Of a DNA stretch of 64,000 nucleotides, positions 10,826 to 20,823 are shown one piece after another. A program made the translations under genes and the position numbers. The notes beneath the pieces are model-generated. The model was not told the origin of the DNA, did not search any database, and saw only the letters and a list, made by a program, of their open reading frames with translations. The first letter of the stretch is position 1, and each line of letters opens with the position of its first letter. This DNA is from an uncultured Verrucomicrobiota bacterium (lineage in GTDB: Bacteria > Verrucomicrobiota > Verrucomicrobiia > Limisphaerales > CAIYYI01). The stretch is from positions 1 through 64,000 of the forward strand of contig CAIYYI010000152.1 of the NCBI GenBank assembly GCA_903930345.1, given 5' to 3'.

Positions 10826-12457
10826 ATGAATCCCGATTGTCCAAAGGTTTCCCCTGTCGTGGGAACAAACCAGCCCCGGCATTTTTCAGGCTTTTTTATT
10901 TGGTTTCTGGCGCTGGTCCTGGGGCTGGTGCCGGCGTTGCAGGCAGAACTGAAACTGCCGGCCATCATCGGCGACCATATGGTTCTCCAGCAAAAGCAGG
11001 CCAATCCGATTTGGGGCTGGGACGCGCCCGGCACCACGGTGACCGTGACGTTCGCCGATCAGACAAAATCCACGCAAGCCGGTCCGGATGGCCGCTGGAC
11101 CGTGAAGCTGGACCCCGTTCCGGCCAATGCCACACCGCAGACGCTGACCATCACCGGCAGTGAGAAAAAAGTGATTGAGGATGTGCTGGTGGGCGAAGTC
11201 TGGATGTGCTCCGGCCAATCGAACATGGGCTTCACTCTCGGGGGCGATTGGAACGGGGACATTGAAGCCGCCGCCTCGAACCTGCCGCAGCTTCGCCTGA
11301 TCAAGGTGCCCCAGGTGGGCACCCAGGAGCTGCAGAAGGATTTCAAAGGCCAGTGGAAACCTTCGACGCCGCAATCGGCCACCAGCTTCAGCGCCGTCGG
11401 CTTCTTCTATGGCCGGTACCTGCACCGGATCCTCAATGTGCCGGTCGGCTTGATCGACAATTCCTGGGGCGGTTCGGCCGCCGAGGCCTGGGTGCGACGC
11501 GAGTGGCTGGAAAAGGATCCCCGCTTCAAGACGCTCATGGAAAACACGGTCAAAACCGAGACCACCATGCAGACCGAGAAAGCCAAGACCGATCACGAGG
11601 CACAGCTGGCCAAGTGGAAGCAAAACGCCGCCAAGGCGAAAGCCGAGGGCAAGACGATCCCCCGCCAGCCCCGATCTCCGCAGGAATGGCTGACCGGCAA
11701 CGCACGCCCCGGCAATATTTTCTGTGGCGTCATGAACCCCACCCTTGGCTACGGGATCAAAGGGGTGATCTGGTACCAGGGCGAATCCAATGCCGGGCGC
11801 GCCCATGAGCACGCCGAACTGTTTCCCTTCCTGATCGAGCAATGGCGCAAGGAATGGAACCAGGGCGATTTTCCCTTCTACTGGGTCCAACTGGCGGATT
11901 ACATGGCGGAGAAACCGGAGCCGGGCGAGAGCGCCTGGGCAGAGCTGAGGGAAACGCAGACCCGCACGCTGAAGCTCCCCAACACCGGCCAGGCGGTCAT
12001 CATTGATCTGGGCGAAGGCAAGGACATCCACCCGAAAAACAAGCATGCTGTGGCGGCCCGCCTGGTCCGCTGGGCGCTGGTCAAGGACTACGGGATGCAG
12101 CTTCCCTACCGCAGTCCCGAGTTCAAGAAACTGGAGATAGCCGGCAGCAAGGCCATCCTGGCCTTTGATTGTTTTGGCAGCAGCCTGCGCGCGTTTGATG
12201 TCAACGAGGCGGTCGGGTTTGCGGTCTGCGGGGAGGACAGAGTGTGGCACTGGGCCAAGGGAGTCGTTGTAGGCAACGACCGGGTGGAGGTCTCCGCCGA
12301 GCAGGTTCCCAAACCTGTCGCGGTGCGCTACGGGTGGGCGGATAACCCGGTTTGCAATCTTTTCAGCAAGGACGGGCTGCCGGTGACGCCGTTTCGCACG
12401 GATGATTTTGAGATGACCACCAAACCGAAGGCGCCAGCCCAGGCAAACGGCAAATAG
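10826..12457 (+). CDS. Sialate O-acetylesterase-like SGNH hydrolase
   Basis: LKLPAIIGDHMVLQQKQANPIWGWDAPG, VWMCSGQSNMGFTLGG, GVIWYQGESNAGRAHEH, KDIHPKNKHAVAARL. Confidence 0.92.
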   Translation: MNPDCPKVSPVVGTNQPRHFSGFFIWFLALVLGLVPALQAELKLPAIIGDHMVLQQKQANPIWGWDAPGTTVTVTFADQTKSTQAGPDGRWTVKLDPVPANATPQTLTITGSEKKVIEDVLVGEVWMCSGQSNMGFTLGGDWNGDIEAAASNLPQLRLIKVPQVGTQELQKDFKGQWKPSTPQSATSFSAVGFFYGRYLHRILNVPVGLIDNSWGGSAAEAWVRREWLEKDPRFKTLMENTVKTETTMQTEKAKTDHEAQLAKWKQNAAKAKAEGKTIPRQPRSPQEWLTGNARPGNIFCGVMNPTLGYGIKGVIWYQGESNAGRAHEHAELFPFLIEQWRKEWNQGDFPFYWVQLADYMAEKPEPGESAWAELRETQTRTLKLPNTGQAVIIDLGEGKDIHPKNKHAVAARLVRWALVKDYGMQLPYRSPEFKKLEIAGSKAILAFDCFGSSLRAFDVNEAVGFAVCGEDRVWHWAKGVVVGNDRVEVSAEQVPKPVAVRYGWADNPVCNLFSKDGLPVTPFRTDDFEMTTKPKAPAQANGK

Positions 12458-12707
12458 GAAACCCTTTTCCACGCCTCTGGCCGCATCCGCATCTTGTTGC
12501 GCTTCTGCGTCCTGTGAAGGACACGCGAGCTTCGGCTCGAGGGTTCACAAGGGACGAGGGTTAAAAATGGGGTGCCAAGCGTTGTTTTTGGGATCGCTGA
12601 CTGGTGGAGGAGCCGGGGAAATCAGCACCTGGCATCCTCCCGAGTCTGTGGATGTGTTTGGGGTGGTGTTGCCCTATCGGAGGAGCAGTAATTTGGCTTC
12701 GGCACGC

Positions 12708-13040
12708 TCAAAAATCGACAATCTGCACATAGGGCAAAAGCAATGCAATCGTAACAGACGACACAATCAACGCGATCCCCAGGACTGCTGTTCCCAAGAA
12801 AAGAAAGGCTGCGCACGGCGTTATATCCTTCCGAAAACTGAGGGTTGCTGCGTAGGCCACCCAAATGAGAGGGCAGAGCAACAACCAACCATACGGTAGC
12901 AAGACCACCCTGGTAAAATACGGAACGGGGACCCCCGCAAATTTGTGATACCACGATTGAACGAGCACATGCGCTGCCGCCCAACACGCAACGCAGACGA
13001 CCGCAATCGCAGCCGCTGAAAGCCATAAAAATATTTTCAT
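12708..13040 (-). CDS. Small hypothetical membrane protein (about 3 TM segments)
   Basis: MKIFLWLSAAAIAVVCVACWAAAHVLV... strongly hydrophobic segments; start chosen within ORF 12708..13238. Confidence 0.55.
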   Translation of the reverse strand: MKIFLWLSAAAIAVVCVACWAAAHVLVQSWYHKFAGVPVPYFTRVVLLPYGWLLLCPLIWVAYAATLSFRKDITPCAAFLFLGTAVLGIALIVSSVTIALLLPYVQIVDF

Positions 13041-13134
13041 GCCGCTGAAGAGGAATTCCCCGGTCCGGTAACCGGATGATAGTGCTGAAATCCACCCTAG
13101 CCTGCCAGTCGCTGTTTGGCGAGAAGCAATCGAC

Positions 13135-13255
13135 CGCCTGCAAGGGTTCATTCTGCGACCCCGGCCGGGGTCGGGAAGGGTTTGGGGATGATGGTCCGGT
13201 GGTGTCGCTGCGCTCATCCACAGGGTAATGGCTGGCAAGCCGTCGACTTGCTGGT
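13135..13255. repeat. Intergenic multi-hairpin repeat, copy 2
   Basis: CGACCCCggccGGGGTCG, ggtgtcgctgcgctc core and taatggctggcaagcc, same order as 4640-4760. Confidence 0.5.
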
Positions 13256-13443
13256 AGTGGGGCGGCGTGGCTCTTTTCGATTGTGTAATGCGAATATATT
13301 ATATAAATACTTTGTAATCAGATGTATGCAAACCATTATTTGTGCGGATACGGCTTTTTGTGGGCGTTTTTGAAAATTGGCACTTGCCAGCCCTGGTGGG
13401 TTGCTGATAGCCTGACCCTTCCTGTTATACAGAAGATTGACAT

Positions 13444-13710
13444 ATGGCTCGAATTTGTAAACTGACTGGTAAGGGGCCCCGCAAAGGGAGCCGCATTTGG
13501 CGCAGTGGTAAGGCCAAGAAAAAGGGCGGCATCGGCACGCATATCACGGCGATCACAAAGCGCCGTTTTCTGCCGAACCTGCAGCGCGTGAAGGCCGTGG
13601 TGGACGGAGAAGTCCGCTACATTCGCGTGGCGGCCACCGCCATCAAGAAGGGCTTGGTGGTCAAGCCTTTGAAGCGAACCTATAAGAAAGCGGAAGCCGC
13701 CAAGGCGTAA
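13444..13710 (+). CDS. rpmB: 50S ribosomal protein L28
   Basis: MARICKLTGKGPRKGSRIWRSGKAKKKGG...TKRRFLPNLQRVKA...RVAATAIKKGL. Confidence 0.95.
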   Translation: MARICKLTGKGPRKGSRIWRSGKAKKKGGIGTHITAITKRRFLPNLQRVKAVVDGEVRYIRVAATAIKKGLVVKPLKRTYKKAEAAKA

Positions 13711-13830
13711 GCCGGCTGCGGCTGACGTTTCTTAGCCCAAGCTTTGCCAGGCGCTCCCCTCACGGGGGGAGCGCCTTTTGTCGTTGCCCGGGCCGGTTGG
13801 CGGTGCGATGGTGCGGGGCAATCCTATCCG

Positions 13831-16800
13831 ATGGCTCAAGACATGAATCTCTGGACTTTGATGCGGCGCAGTTTGCGCCATCACGCACGCGCCCACCTGG
13901 GGGTGGTGTTGGGGGCCGCCGTGGGGAGCGCGGTGCTGATCGGCGCGCTGATGGTGGGGGACTCGGTGCGGGGCAGCATGCGGGCATTGGCGCTGGAGCG
14001 GCTGGGCTGGGTGACGGCCGCCCTCGCGCCAGCCGACCGGTTTTTCACGGTGGAACTGGCCCAGCGGCTGGCGGGGGAGGCCCCCACGGCAGCGGTGTTG
14101 CGCCTGCCAGCCAGTGTGACCAGGCAGGATCAATCCGCGCGGGCCAACCAGGTCCACCTGCTGGGGGTGGGCACGAATTTCTGGGCGGCGGGAGCCACAC
14201 CTCCGAACCTGGAAAGGGCGGAGGAGGCCGTGTGGTTGAACGAGGCGCTGGCGGCCCAATTGCAGGCGAGGCCCGGGGATGAGGTGGTGTTTCGCATCCA
14301 TAAGCCCTCGGTGTTGTCCCGGGATATGCCGATCACGCCCCGGGCGGATGCCAGCGTGGCCTTGCGGGGGACGGTGGCGGGGGTGGTGCCCGGGACGGCG
14401 GGGGGCAATTTCAGTTTGCAGGCGGGGCAGACGCCACCACTGAATGCCTTTGTCCCATATGCACGGCTGGCGCGGTTGGCGGGTCTGAATGGCCGGGCCA
14501 ACCTGCTGCTGGCCGGGGGCGGGACGGAGCCGGGGGTGACGGATCGCCTGAATGCGCGGCTCAAGGAGGTGTGGCGGCTGGAGGATTTGGAGCTGGAGTT
14601 GCGCACCCATCCGGAGCGCAAGGAAGTGGAGCTGATCAGCCGGCGCATTTTCCTGGATCCGGCGGTGACAGCCAGCCGGGCGGCCGCCGAGGCCCAGCCG
14701 GTGCTGACGTACCTGGCCAATTTGCTGACCTGCGGCACGAATGCCACCCCTTACAGCATGGTGGCGGCGGTGGGCGCGCCGCTGGCGCCGGACGATCTGA
14801 AGCCGGATGAAATCCTCGTGAACGAATGGCTGGCAAGCGATTTGCACGTGGGCGTGGGGGATCGGGTGGGGGTACAGTATTTCATGCCGGAATCCGGAGG
14901 CCGCCTGGTGGAGCGCACCAACCAGTTCCGCGTGAGGGCGGTGGTGCCGCTCTCGGGACGGTGGGCGGATCGCACGCTGATGCCGGAGTTTCCCGGGTTG
15001 TCCAAGGCGGAAAGCACGCATGAGTGGGACGCGGGTTTTCCGCTGACGCACAAGATCCGGGACCAGGATGAGCAGTATTGGAAGCAGCACCGGGGCACCC
15101 CGAAGGCCTACATATCAAGCGCAGCGGGGCAGGCACTTTGGGCAAACCGTTTTGGCGGATTGACCGCGCTGCGCTGGTCGGCGGCGGGAGAATCCCTGGA
15201 GGCGGCCCGGACGCGATTGGCGGGGCAATTGCAGCGGGCGCTGGCCCCGGCGGATTTCGGGCTGCGCTTCGAGCCGGAACGGGAGCGGGCGCTGGCCGCC
15301 GCCGGGGGGGGACAGGATTTCAGCCAGTTGTTCCTCGGCTTCAGCTTTTTCCTGATTGCGGCGGCGCTGGTGCTGATGGCGCTGCTGTTCCAGTTGGGCT
15401 GGGAGCAGCGGATGCCGGAAATCGGGATTCTTCTGGCCACCGGGTTCACCCCCGCGCAGGTGCGCCGGGTGTTGCTGGCGGAAGGCTGGGCGCTGGCGCT
15501 GGCGGGCTCGCTGCTGGGCACGGTGGGCGGCTGGTTTTACGCCCAGGCCACGCTGCGCGGGCTCACCACGATCTGGCGGGATGCGGTGGGGACGACGGCT
15601 TTATCCGTGCATGTGACGCCGGTCTCCGTGGCGATCGGCCTGGGCTCCGCCCTGGCGGTTTGCGGCGGGACGGTGTGGCTGGCCATGCGGCGATTTGCCC
15701 GGCAGCCCGCGCGGGAACTATTGGCGGGAAGCGTCCGGGGGGATGGGGGAGGGGAAGGGGACGGCTCAGCAGGAGCTTCGCCCCACCGGATGCGGGTGCG
15801 GGGGTGGGCGGCGGGGGCGACTGCCGCCGCCATGGGACTGGTGGGGTGGGCCAGCATCAGCGGACAGCGCGAAAATGCCGGGGTGTTTTTCGGGGCGGGC
15901 AGCCTGTTGCTGGGGGCGGGATTGAGCGCCCTGACAGCGTGGCTGCGGAGGCAAGAGCACGGTTCAACCACGGGCTTCACGCTGGGAGCGCTGGGTTTGA
16001 GCGGGTGTGCCCGGCGTCGCAAACGCAGTCTGGCCGTGGTCACAATGCTGGCGTGCGGCAGTTTCCTGGTGCTGTCCATCGGGGTTTTTCACCTGGATGA
16101 AAACCAGGGCGCGGCGCGGCGGGAATCGGGCACCGGGGGGTTTGCGCTGCTGGGCCAATCAGCCCTGCCGGTGGTGAGCGACCTTAACACGGAGGCGGGA
16201 CGCGATTTTCACAGTCTGGAGGCCCGGGAGCTGGCCGATGTGACCGTGGTGCCGTTCCGGGTGCGGGAGGGGGATGACGCGAGCTGCCTGAATTTGAACA
16301 AGGCGCAAAAGCCGAGGGTGCTGGGGGTCAACCCGGAGCTGCTGGCGGGACGCTTCAGCCTGGCCATGAGGCCGGGGGATTTCAAGGGCACCAACCTGTG
16401 GGAGCTGCTGGGCCGACCGGTGGGGCCGGGGGAGGTGGCGGTGATCGGGGACGCGGCCTCCATCCAGTGGGCGCTGAAATTGAAACTGGGTGCCACCCTG
16501 CCTTACACGGATGAGCGCGGGCAGACGGTGCGCCTGAAAATTGTGGGCGGCGTGGCGAACTCGGTGTTGCAGGGGAATCTGGTGATGGCGGAGCGGGATT
16601 TTCTGCGGCTGTTTCCGGGTGAGTCAGGCCACCGCTTTTTCCTGGTGGAGGCACCGTCGGGCCGGGCCGGGGCGGTGGCGGCAACGCTGAGCCGGGCGCT
16701 GCGGGACAGCGGGTTGGAGCTGCTGCCGGCACCGCGCCGGCTGGCGCAGTTCAACGCGGTGCAGAACACTTATCTGGGGACTTTCCAGGTGCTGGGCGGG

Positions 16801-17148
16801 CTGGGGCTGCTGCTGGGGAGCGCGGGCCTGGCGGTGGTGCTGCTGCGCAACCTGCAGGAGCGCCGGGGCGAGCTGGCCCTGCTGGTGGCGGTGGGCTTCA
16901 CCCCCGCGCGTGTGCGGGGACTGGTGCTGGTGGAACACGCGGCCCTGCTGGGGCTGGGGCTGGGGCTGGGTTTGGTGGCGGCCGGGGTGGCGGTGGCCCC
17001 GGCGTGGCTGGGCCGGGCCACCGCGTTGCCCTGGACCTCCCTGGGGCTCACGCTCCTGGCCGTGGCGGCCAGCGGGCTGGGCTGGACGTGGGTGGCGGCG
17101 CGGTGGGCGCTGCGCGGGGAGTTGACGGCCAATTTGCGCGGCGAATAA
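13831..17148 (+). CDS. ABC transporter permease, FtsX/MacB-like, two permease halves
   Basis: 1105 aa; N-terminal TM then periplasmic region, FtsX-like helices QLFLGFSFFLIAAALVLMALLFQLGWEQRMPEIGILLATGFTPAQVRRVLLAEG and second set NLQERRGELALLVAVGFTPARVRGLVLVEHAALLGLGLGLG. Confidence 0.88.
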   Translation: MAQDMNLWTLMRRSLRHHARAHLGVVLGAAVGSAVLIGALMVGDSVRGSMRALALERLGWVTAALAPADRFFTVELAQRLAGEAPTAAVLRLPASVTRQDQSARANQVHLLGVGTNFWAAGATPPNLERAEEAVWLNEALAAQLQARPGDEVVFRIHKPSVLSRDMPITPRADASVALRGTVAGVVPGTAGGNFSLQAGQTPPLNAFVPYARLARLAGLNGRANLLLAGGGTEPGVTDRLNARLKEVWRLEDLELELRTHPERKEVELISRRIFLDPAVTASRAAAEAQPVLTYLANLLTCGTNATPYSMVAAVGAPLAPDDLKPDEILVNEWLASDLHVGVGDRVGVQYFMPESGGRLVERTNQFRVRAVVPLSGRWADRTLMPEFPGLSKAESTHEWDAGFPLTHKIRDQDEQYWKQHRGTPKAYISSAAGQALWANRFGGLTALRWSAAGESLEAARTRLAGQLQRALAPADFGLRFEPERERALAAAGGGQDFSQLFLGFSFFLIAAALVLMALLFQLGWEQRMPEIGILLATGFTPAQVRRVLLAEGWALALAGSLLGTVGGWFYAQATLRGLTTIWRDAVGTTALSVHVTPVSVAIGLGSALAVCGGTVWLAMRRFARQPARELLAGSVRGDGGGEGDGSAGASPHRMRVRGWAAGATAAAMGLVGWASISGQRENAGVFFGAGSLLLGAGLSALTAWLRRQEHGSTTGFTLGALGLSGCARRRKRSLAVVTMLACGSFLVLSIGVFHLDENQGAARRESGTGGFALLGQSALPVVSDLNTEAGRDFHSLEARELADVTVVPFRVREGDDASCLNLNKAQKPRVLGVNPELLAGRFSLAMRPGDFKGTNLWELLGRPVGPGEVAVIGDAASIQWALKLKLGATLPYTDERGQTVRLKIVGGVANSVLQGNLVMAERDFLRLFPGESGHRFFLVEAPSGRAGAVAATLSRALRDSGLELLPAPRRLAQFNAVQNTYLGTFQVLGGLGLLLGSAGLAVVLLRNLQERRGELALLVAVGFTPARVRGLVLVEHAALLGLGLGLGLVAAGVAVAPAWLGRATALPWTSLGLTLLAVAASGLGWTWVAARWALRGELTANLRGE

Positions 17149-17191
17149 CGGGCGCTCGGACGGCGTCCATAAACGGTGTATATTCACGAAC

Positions 17192-17836
17192 ATGATGCAT
17201 AAACAAATCTGGCAGGCGGCCGCCCTGGCGGCGGGGATGTGGCTGACGGTGAGCGCGAACGCGGCGGTGGTGTACACCAACGATTTTGCAACCACCGAGG
17301 TGGGCAAGATCCCGGCGGACTTCATGATTTTGGATGGCCAGTTCACCGTGCAGGAATTTGAGGGCACCCGGGTTTTGGAACTGCCCGGCGCGCCGCTGGA
17401 CACCTTCGGGATTCTCTTCGGACCGACCGAGGCGGATGGTTTGGCGGTCAGTGCGCGGGTGCAGGGGACGGCGACCGGTCGGCGGCTGCCCTCGTTCGGG
17501 GTGGCGCTCAACGGGGTGGCGGGCTACAAACTGATGGTTTCGGCGGGCAAGCGCGCGCTGGAATTGAACAAAGGGGAGGAGACGCTGACCTCGACGCCTT
17601 ACACCTGGAAACCCGGACAATGGACCTGGATGAAGCTGCAGGTGACCAAGGTCAAGGAGGGCGTCTGGCAAGTGGCGGGCAAGGTCTGGCCAGCCGGGGA
17701 GGCGGAGCCGACGGCCTGGACGGTGGTGGTGGAGGAAAAAGCGGCGCTGGCGCCCGGGCGGCCTTCGGTTTGGGGCATCCCCTACGCGACCACACCGATC
17801 CGGTTCGATGATGTGAAGGTGGAAAAAGCGCCGTAG
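17192..17836 (+). CDS. Exported hypothetical protein, possibly LamG/DUF1080-like
   Basis: Signal peptide MMHKQIWQAAALAAGMWLTVSANA; beta-rich remainder ending GIPYATTPIRFDDVKVEKAP. Confidence 0.7.
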   Translation: MMHKQIWQAAALAAGMWLTVSANAAVVYTNDFATTEVGKIPADFMILDGQFTVQEFEGTRVLELPGAPLDTFGILFGPTEADGLAVSARVQGTATGRRLPSFGVALNGVAGYKLMVSAGKRALELNKGEETLTSTPYTWKPGQWTWMKLQVTKVKEGVWQVAGKVWPAGEAEPTAWTVVVEEKAALAPGRPSVWGIPYATTPIRFDDVKVEKAP

Positions 17837-17958
17837 CGGGGTCTGACGGAGCCAGGGAGGCGAGGGGCGTCTGACGAATCGGACCTGTGGGACGGGTCGG
17901 TGGGGGAATTTCAATTTTTTCTTCTGCTACGGCTTGGGGTGGCCTATGCTTTCGAGCC

Positions 17959-18222
17959 GTGAAGCCCAAGCAGACGCTGTACCTCTGCATGGGGTCGGCC
18001 TGCCACCAACTTGGTGGATTCCGGCTGATTCCCATCATGCAGTCGCTGATCGCCCGGCACAATCTGGAGGATTGCCTGGAGGTGAAGGGGGCGTTCTGTC
18101 TGGAAATGTGTGAGCATGGCCGTTTGCTGAAGTTTGACGGGAGTGTGATCACCGGGCTCACCGCGGACAACATAACGGAGCGTTTCGAGGCGGAAATCCT
18201 GCCTCGCTGCCAAGGGATTTGA
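17959..18222 (+). CDS. NuoE-like thioredoxin-fold 2Fe-2S ferredoxin domain protein
   Basis: GTG start at 17959; Cys pattern LCMGSACH (CX4C) and KGAFCLEMCEHG (CX3C). Confidence 0.8.
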   Translation: MKPKQTLYLCMGSACHQLGGFRLIPIMQSLIARHNLEDCLEVKGAFCLEMCEHGRLLKFDGSVITGLTADNITERFEAEILPRCQGI

Positions 18223-18223
18223 T

Positions 18224-18730
18224 ATGGAAACCTCAACGACGCTGTGGAAGGTGCTGTGGGACCACGACCCCAACGGCCTGCTGGTGCTGGATGAACAGTT
18301 GCACATCAAACTGGTCAACCGGGCCTTCTGCCGAATGTTCAAGACGGACAGCACGACGCTGGCCGGCCGCCCCGCGCAGGATCTGCTGGGCGATGTCTCC
18401 GACTTCCAACAGGCGCTGCAGGAGCAGATGGAGATCATCGGGCACGAGGAAACCTATCCGCAGTTCAATCTCCATGCCCGCAAGGTGATCTTTCCCGTGC
18501 CGGATGAGAAAGTGGTGGCCGGGATTTTCGTGGACATGACCAGCGAATGGAAACAGCGGCAGGAGCTGCAGGAGCTGAAACGCCAGGCCATCCAGGAAGT
18601 CCGCCAGGTGGTGGACAAACAAATGAGTGTGGCGCAGGAAATCGCCGGGCTGCTGGGAGAAACCACCGCCGAAACGAAGGTCTGCCTGCTTCGGCTCCTG
18701 GAAATGTTGCGCCGCGAAGATGCCTCATAA
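18224..18730 (+). CDS. PAS domain protein
   Basis: DPNGLLVLDEQLHIKLVNRAFCRMFKTDSTTLAGRPAQDLLGD PAS-like N-terminus and VVAGIFVDMTSEWKQRQELQELKRQ coiled C-terminus. Confidence 0.85.
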   Translation: METSTTLWKVLWDHDPNGLLVLDEQLHIKLVNRAFCRMFKTDSTTLAGRPAQDLLGDVSDFQQALQEQMEIIGHEETYPQFNLHARKVIFPVPDEKVVAGIFVDMTSEWKQRQELQELKRQAIQEVRQVVDKQMSVAQEIAGLLGETTAETKVCLLRLLEMLRREDAS

Positions 18731-19889
18731 AGTGCCATTTTTCGACGTCGGGACCGCCAGCCTGAACCGGCACGGGGAGGAACTGTGCGGCGACCAGGTC
18801 AAGGTCCACCGGACGGCTGACAAAACGGTCGTGGTGCTGTCCGACGGCCTCGGCAGCGGGGTGAAAGCCAACATCCTGGCCCGGCTGACGGCGGAAATAG
18901 TGGTGACCATGTTCCGGGAGGAGGCGCCGCTGCAGGATGTGATCGAGACGGTGGCGGGGACCCTGCCGCTGTGCCAGGTGCGGCGGATCGCCTACGCCAC
19001 GTTCATCATCGTTGAAATCCAGCATCACACCGGGAATTTCAAGGTCATCAATTTCGACAGTCCGCCCGCGTTCCTGCTGAAGCGCGGTCGGCTTTCGCCT
19101 CTGAAACAGCGCACGGAGGTCATCCAGGGCAAAACGCTGGGCATCTCCGAAGGAACGCTGGAACGGGGCGACCTGCTGGGGCTGATCAGCGACGGCGTGC
19201 TGTATGCCGGCATGGGGGTGACCATGAATTTCGGCTGGGGATGGGATGGCATCGGGGCCTTTCTGGAGCGGGTGTATCACATGGAGGCGTACGCCGCCGA
19301 TGTGATTGTCCGCGCAGTGCTGCGCAAAACGAACGATCTTTACAACGCGCAGCCCGGGGACGACGCCACGTTTGTCGCAATCGCGGTCCGCCAGCCCAAC
19401 CGCTTAGTGGTGCTGACCGGCCCGCCGACCGACAAGGCCAAAGACAAGGCGATTGTGGATCGGTTTCTCAATTTCGACGGCCGCAAGGTCATTTGCGGCG
19501 GCACCACGGGCAACATTGTGGCCCGGCAGCTTGGCAAAAGCATTGAATCGGACATGGCCACGCTGCGTTTTGATCTGCCGCCGATCGGATTGCTGGAGGA
19601 GGTGGATTTGGTCACCGAGGGCGTGCTCACGCTCTCCACAAGCCTGCACTTGCTCAAGGAGTGCAAAGGCGAACTGCGGTCGCTGCCGGATGATCGCAAT
19701 GGTGCGGTGCTGCTCAGCCGCGAGTTGTTACGGTCGGACAGCATCCTCTTCCTGGCCGGGGAAAAGGTGAACCCCTTTTACCAGAACCCGCTGCTGCCGC
19801 ACAGCGTTTCCATCCGGCGCAGTTTGCTCAACCAGTTGGTGGACATCCTGGTGGGCTACCACAAGGATGTGAAGATCGAGTGGTTATAG
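18720..19889 (+). CDS. SpoIIE-family PP2C protein phosphatase with extra C-terminal domain
   Basis: GEELCGDQVKVHRTADKTVVVLSDGLGSGVKANILA, LGISEGTLERGDLLGLISDGVL, PGDDATFVAIAV; ATG 11 nt inside the end of the PAS gene. Confidence 0.88.
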   Translation: MPHKVPFFDVGTASLNRHGEELCGDQVKVHRTADKTVVVLSDGLGSGVKANILARLTAEIVVTMFREEAPLQDVIETVAGTLPLCQVRRIAYATFIIVEIQHHTGNFKVINFDSPPAFLLKRGRLSPLKQRTEVIQGKTLGISEGTLERGDLLGLISDGVLYAGMGVTMNFGWGWDGIGAFLERVYHMEAYAADVIVRAVLRKTNDLYNAQPGDDATFVAIAVRQPNRLVVLTGPPTDKAKDKAIVDRFLNFDGRKVICGGTTGNIVARQLGKSIESDMATLRFDLPPIGLLEEVDLVTEGVLTLSTSLHLLKECKGELRSLPDDRNGAVLLSRELLRSDSILFLAGEKVNPFYQNPLLPHSVSIRRSLLNQLVDILVGYHKDVKIEWL

Positions 19890-19929
19890 CGGCCCTTTGT
19901 CAAACCACAAAACGCTATCGATCCGTTGT

Positions 19930-20568
19930 TTAGAACTGGACGGTGGGGGCCGACCGTTCGGCGTCCGGGGCGGAGAACAGGGGTTCTTCCTTGAACCCGA
20001 GCATGCCGGCCACCAGGACCGCCGGAAAAGTCTGGATGCCGGTGTTGTACTGGGTGGTGACATCATTGTACGCCTGGCGGGCAAACGCCACCCGGTTTTC
20101 CGTGCTGGTGAGTTCCTCCTGGAGGGCGAGGAAGTTTTGGTTGGCCTTCAGGTCGGGATAGGCCTCAGTGACGGCCAGGAGGCGCGCCAACGCGCCGCTC
20201 AGTTCGCCCTCGGCCTTGATGACATCCGCAGGCAGCGTGACGCTGGTGGCACGGGCACGGGCATTAATGACCGCCTCCAGGGTGCCCTTCTCATGCCCGG
20301 CATAACCTTTGACCGTATTGACCAGGTTGGGGATGAGGTCATGACGCCGTTTCAACTGGACATCAATCTGGGCCCACCCGTTTCGGACCAACTGGCGGAG
20401 CCTGACCAAGCCGTTGTAGAGGCTCATGACCCAGAGACCCAGGATCAACGCCAGAATCACCAACGCCCCGATGAGGGCAACCGCCACGAAAACCACCGAA
20501 TTGGCCAGGAGGGCGAATGAGGGCTGGTTCCCGGTCGCAACCAACCCCGTCGTATGCCATGCATTCAT
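19930..20568 (-). CDS. LemA family protein
   Basis: N-terminal TM, YNGLVRLRQLVRNGWAQIDVQLKRRHDLIPNLVNTVKGYAGHEKGTLEAVINARARA. Confidence 0.95.
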   Translation of the reverse strand: MNAWHTTGLVATGNQPSFALLANSVVFVAVALIGALVILALILGLWVMSLYNGLVRLRQLVRNGWAQIDVQLKRRHDLIPNLVNTVKGYAGHEKGTLEAVINARARATSVTLPADVIKAEGELSGALARLLAVTEAYPDLKANQNFLALQEELTSTENRVAFARQAYNDVTTQYNTGIQTFPAVLVAGMLGFKEEPLFSAPDAERSAPTVQF

Positions 20569-20823
20569 GGGGACACTATAGCGGGGAAAAACGGAATGGC
20601 AACGCTTAGCAGATTACAAAACCAATCCGACTTTGGAACATCCGCCAAGGAATAACCTTCAGGTGGTACACACCTGGCCTGTTAATAAGATCCGGGAAAG
20701 CCTCTGGTCCTGATGTGAACAAGATGTCGAGAGGTGCGAGGAGTTCACAAAGCCCGGGTCCATTCAGAACCTACCGGCGGGTTTTACCCAAGTGGTTTTT
20801 CGGTGTAACCCATTGTCAAACAC

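Noticed and set aside
12470-12560. Hairpin after the sialate O-acetylesterase gene (CGAGCttcgGCTCG within a larger imperfect stem)
   Set aside because: No T run and imperfect outer stem; could be a terminator but evidence is too weak to list.
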